8,197 bases of DNA, taken from the NCBI GenBank assembly GCA_023413275.1, contig JAEZPX010000108.1, positions 1 to 8,197 of the forward strand, written 5' to 3'. The stretch comes from Bacillota bacterium (GTDB lineage Bacteria; Bacillota; Clostridia; Lachnospirales; Anaerotignaceae). Below, in pieces: positions 6,189-8,197 of this stretch. The number at the start of each line of letters is the position of its first letter. Within the stretch, counting starts at the first letter, position 1. The translations under genes and the position numbers were made by a program. The notes under the pieces are model-generated. The model searched no databases. It was given only the letters and a program-made list of their open reading frames with translations, and had not been told where the DNA came from.

Positions 6189-7592
6189 ATGCATGAAAAA
6201 TATATGGTTTTTGGTTATGTCCGTGTATCCACTGATAATCAGCTTGAGAATTACAGCATCGATGAGCAAATTGACCGTCTCACTGCATACTGTAGGGCAA
6301 AAGACTGGGTATTGCTAAAAATCTATACCGATGGTGGCTTCTCAGGAGGCAACACCAACCGCCCTGCTTTGAAGCAAATGTTGGAAGATATGAAAGTAAT
6401 GGAAGTCGATGCAGTAATTGTATATAAACTTGACCGCCTAAGCCGCAGTCAAAAAGATACTCTCATGTTAATAGAGGACGAGTTTCTTGCCAACAATATT
6501 GATTTTGTATCCATTAACGAGAACTTTGATACCTCGACCCCTTTTGGGCGGGCAATGATTGGCATTTTATCGGTTTTTGCACAATTGGAAAAAGATCAGA
6601 TTACAGAGAGATTTACAATGGGTAGAATCGGCCGTGGAAAAGCCGGTTACTTTCATGGCGGCGGGAATTCTCCCTACGGATATGATTATGTAAACGGAGA
6701 ATTGATGGTGAACGAATATCAAGCAATACAAATTAAGGAAATATATGATTTATTTATCTCAGGCAAAAGTATGAATGCCATTACCAAAATTATGAAGGGT
6801 AAGTATGAGAATCGAAACTGGACGGCGACAGCAGTTCGTAATGCATTAAAAAACAGCATTTATATTGGCAAAGTACAATTTAAAGGTATAGAATACGATG
6901 GAATACACCCCCCTCTTGTTTCTTTAGATCAATTCAAAGAGGTGCAACGTCTACTTTACTGCCAAGAAAGAGAAAACAGAAAAACCACGGCGCAAAAGTC
7001 ACCATTTCGAGGGGGATATCTTTTATCAGGCTTAATTTACTGCTCTTTTTGCGGTGCAAGATATAGTGCAAACCATGGATATTACAAATGCTACTCTCGC
7101 TCCAAATCTTCCAGAAAATTCATTACAAATCCTGACTGCAAAAATAATAACTGGAATATTGAAGAACTGGATCTCCTTGTTCTGGGCACCATTAGAGAAC
7201 TGGTAGAAAACAAGGAGATGATACAGCAACTTACGTCTTCATCAAAACCAAAGAATGAATACGTCATTAGCACGAAAAAAATCCATTCCCGCTTGGAATG
7301 CATAAACAAACAGCTAAGCAAGATAATCGATTTGTATCAAATAGGCAGCCTACCCATGGATATATTGACAAGCAAAGTTGAGGCCTTAGTCCAAGAAAAA
7401 AACACTCTCTTAAAAACTTTGAATATCAATGAGGATAAATCAGAAATGATTTCTAATTTCATTGACATTTTAAGCACTTTTGAAGCCCAGTTTGAAACCC
7501 TCGATTTGGATACCAAAAGAATGCTGGTTGCTACCCTCATTGAGCGTATTGAAATTGATGGTAACCACGTGCAAATCAAATGGAGACTATAA
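6189..7592 (+). CDS. Large serine recombinase (site-specific integrase/excisionase of a mobile element)
   Basis: 467 residues from ATG 6189, chosen because AAAGGAG (6174-6180) lies 8 nt upstream; an in-frame TTG at 6168 would place the binding site inside the gene. The N-terminal resolvase domain (about 7-145) has the nucleophile in YVRVST (Ser14, with Arg12), YKLDRLSR (79-86) and the helix FGRAMIGILSVFAQLEKDQITER (119-141). The 'recombinase' DNA-binding domain follows (about 160-260). A zinc ribbon comes next, with Cys285, Cys288, Cys301 and Cys317 (CSFCG...YKC...DC). A coiled-coil segment (about 362-412) and the terminal block RMLVATLIERIEIDGNHVQIKW complete it. All parts expected of a functional enzyme are present. 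Such enzymes cut and join att sites through 5'-phosphoserine links to integrate or excise ICEs, IMEs or phages, and the att site usually lies beside the gene. Here a feoB fragment starts 16 bp past the stop. TnpX/TndX-type elements are the nearest functional comparison. Confidence 0.92.
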   Translation: MHEKYMVFGYVRVSTDNQLENYSIDEQIDRLTAYCRAKDWVLLKIYTDGGFSGGNTNRPALKQMLEDMKVMEVDAVIVYKLDRLSRSQKDTLMLIEDEFLANNIDFVSINENFDTSTPFGRAMIGILSVFAQLEKDQITERFTMGRIGRGKAGYFHGGGNSPYGYDYVNGELMVNEYQAIQIKEIYDLFISGKSMNAITKIMKGKYENRNWTATAVRNALKNSIYIGKVQFKGIEYDGIHPPLVSLDQFKEVQRLLYCQERENRKTTAQKSPFRGGYLLSGLIYCSFCGARYSANHGYYKCYSRSKSSRKFITNPDCKNNNWNIEELDLLVLGTIRELVENKEMIQQLTSSSKPKNEYVISTKKIHSRLECINKQLSKIIDLYQIGSLPMDILTSKVEALVQEKNTLLKTLNINEDKSEMISNFIDILSTFEAQFETLDLDTKRMLVATLIERIEIDGNHVQIKWRL

Positions 7593-7607
7593 TACAAATC
7601 TATTTAT

Positions 7608-7733
7608 ACCATGTGTATGGGATTTGGGTGTAATGCTGCAGGAATCGTTGGTTGCCGAATTATTGACTCGCCAAGAGAGCGTTTACTGGCAATAATTACA
7701 AATAATTTTGTTCCCTGCAACGGTAGATTGCCG
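7608..7733 (+). pseudogene. feoB: Internal fragment of feoB, broken at both ends
   Basis: Translated from 7608 this reads TMCMGFGCNAAGIVGCRIID, then SPRERLLAIITNNFVPCNGR, then LP. This is the highly conserved middle of the FeoB ferrous-iron transporter membrane domain; family members typically read ALTMCMGFGCNAAGV at its start and NGRFPTLI at its end. Only 42 codons match. Upstream, the sequence becomes the recombinase 3' end within a few codons of the Thr-Met. Downstream, it diverges after Gly-Arg-Leu-Pro into QPHKGRV and a stop (7755-7757). There is no start or binding site of its own, so it is not a gene. The left break, next to a serine recombinase, is what an att junction looks like. The right break needs a second event: deletion or another insertion. 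The frame happens to match that of the recombinase. Confidence 0.85.
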
Positions 7734-7767
7734 CAACCACACAAAGGGAGAGTATAACATCAATTCT

Positions 7768-8001
7768 TCATTTTAATTCACTGCCACAATGGGGACAATA
7801 TTGGGGAATGCCATCTCTACAATTCATTAATGACTTATTGCAATAAGGACATCTATAAAAAACAACTTGTTGAAGAATACCCCCAATAATAAATAAAACT
7901 CCAAGTACTGAATACATTCCATTTTTATAGCCAACAGCCATTAGCAAAAAACCAATAATAAATAACCCCCACATAAGTCTTTGACTTTTACGATAATTCA
8001 T
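7768..8001 (-). CDS. Small membrane protein with C-terminal zinc ribbon
   Basis: 77 residues. Two hydrophobic spans (about 10-25 and 29-48) are followed by a cytoplasmic-type zinc ribbon with Cys51, Cys54, Cys69 and Cys72 (CPYC ... CPHC), plus an extra Cys61. The start is set at 8001 rather than the ATG at 8007, because GGAGG (reverse strand, 8010-8014) is 8 nt from the former and only 2 nt from the latter. Architecture of this kind is common among uncharacterised small proteins of Lachnospiraceae-type genomes; the specific function is not known. Iron or zinc binding would be an over-reading. It faces the recombinase tail by end, with the feoB scar between them, so it may belong to the DNA that replaced the rest of feoB. 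Confidence 0.72.
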   Translation of the reverse strand: MNYRKSQRLMWGLFIIGFLLMAVGYKNGMYSVLGVLFIIGGILQQVVFYRCPYCNKSLMNCRDGIPQYCPHCGSELK

Positions 8002-8038
8002 AAGCATAACCTCCCAAAAAGTCCCCTTTTATAAAACT

Positions 8039-8140
8039 TTAGACACTTCTCTTTTTTCTTGGCTGATTATAATCAGAAATGTTAGTACCCCTTGAATTTA
8101 TTTTAGTGAATAAATACTTTTGTTTTTGTAGTTCTTTCAT
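8039..8140 (-). CDS. Doubtful 33-aa ORF, possibly the frameshifted rest of a small gene
   Basis: Reads MKELQKQKYLFTKINSRGTN and ends YNQPRKKRSV, highly basic. It sits 37 bp before the zinc-ribbon gene in the same direction. A good binding site, AGGGAG (reverse strand, 8155-8160), is spaced 7 nt from a different ATG (8147) whose frame gives only 14 codons (MKDERTTKTKVFIH). The two frames run together across an A-rich tract, so a one-base slip may have split a longer reading frame, or neither is real. No family is recognised. Confidence 0.22.
   Translation of the reverse strand: MKELQKQKYLFTKINSRGTNISDYNQPRKKRSV
8063..8076. promoter_or_regulatory. Perfect 14-bp palindrome CTGATTATAATCAG
   Basis: Exact self-complementarity over 14 bp. 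Its 12-bp core TGATTATAATCA (8064-8075) differs by one base from the palindrome before the LanFEG operon (TGATTCTAATCA, 1179-1190). It lies upstream of the zinc-ribbon gene, about 60 bp before its start, so it could be an operator for that gene. This placement argues against the 33-aa ORF that overlaps it being important. Confidence 0.3.
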
Positions 8141-8171
8141 CTTTCATCATTTCACTCCCTTGGCAATGAAG

Positions 8172-8195
8172 TATTTGAGAGTCAGTCCCTATAAT
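8172..8195. repeat. Right arm of long-range imperfect inverted repeat
   Basis: TATTTGAGAGTCA-GTCCC-TATAAT, the inverse of 962-983 (13-bp core plus TATAAT box, linker length differs by 2 bp). The window ends 2 bp later, so it cannot be seen whether similarity to the hairpin at 888-964 continues beyond. Confidence 0.45.
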
Positions 8196-8197
8196 TA

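Noticed and set aside
7480..7695. 71-aa plus-strand ORF over the recombinase end and the feoB scar
   Set aside because: It is out of frame with both the recombinase and the FeoB-like translation and has no binding site.

Overview
The window looks like low-GC Firmicutes DNA, most likely a gut clostridial or Lachnospiraceae-type organism. The support is AT-rich intergenic sequence, strong AGGAGG-type ribosome binding sites, a DUF2935 protein, a LanFEG/LanRK-type cassette, a large serine recombinase and a feoB remnant of the Firmicutes type. No species can be named from the sequence alone.

Layout from left to right: (1) the 3' part of a DUF2935 gene (to 791), visibly less AT-rich than what follows; (2) a 494-bp gene-free AT-rich stretch (792-1285) with a nested hairpin element, one arm of an inverted repeat, a TGATTCTAATCA palindrome and a promoter/operator; (3) a tightly packed five-gene operon (1286-5491): LanF-type ATPase, LanE/MutE-type permease, LanG/MutG-type permease, OmpR-type response regulator and sensor histidine kinase, closed by a good rho-independent terminator (5513-5551); (4) a small reverse-strand gene (5695-5862), absent from length-filtered ORF lists, divergent from (5) a large serine recombinase (6189-7592); (6) a 126-bp internal fragment of feoB (7608-7733) starting 16 bp after the recombinase stop; (7) a reverse-strand small membrane zinc-ribbon protein (7768-8001), with a doubtful 33-codon ORF upstream of it.

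How the parts fit: the kinase/regulator pair probably senses a lantibiotic-like cationic peptide at the membrane and activates the operon through a TCAAT-N6-TCAAT direct repeat in its promoter. The LanFEG transporter would then expel the peptide or keep it off the membrane. There is no lantibiotic precursor or modification gene, so this reads as a resistance/immunity cassette without a biosynthetic cluster. The recombinase beside a broken feoB piece marks the right end of an integrated mobile element that went into the ferrous-iron transporter gene. The LanFEG-RK operon is probably cargo of that element, but the left end is not identified. An imperfect inverted repeat (962-983 and 8172-8195) brackets nearly all of the accessory DNA. 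The feoB piece is cut off on both sides, so at least two events happened at this locus.
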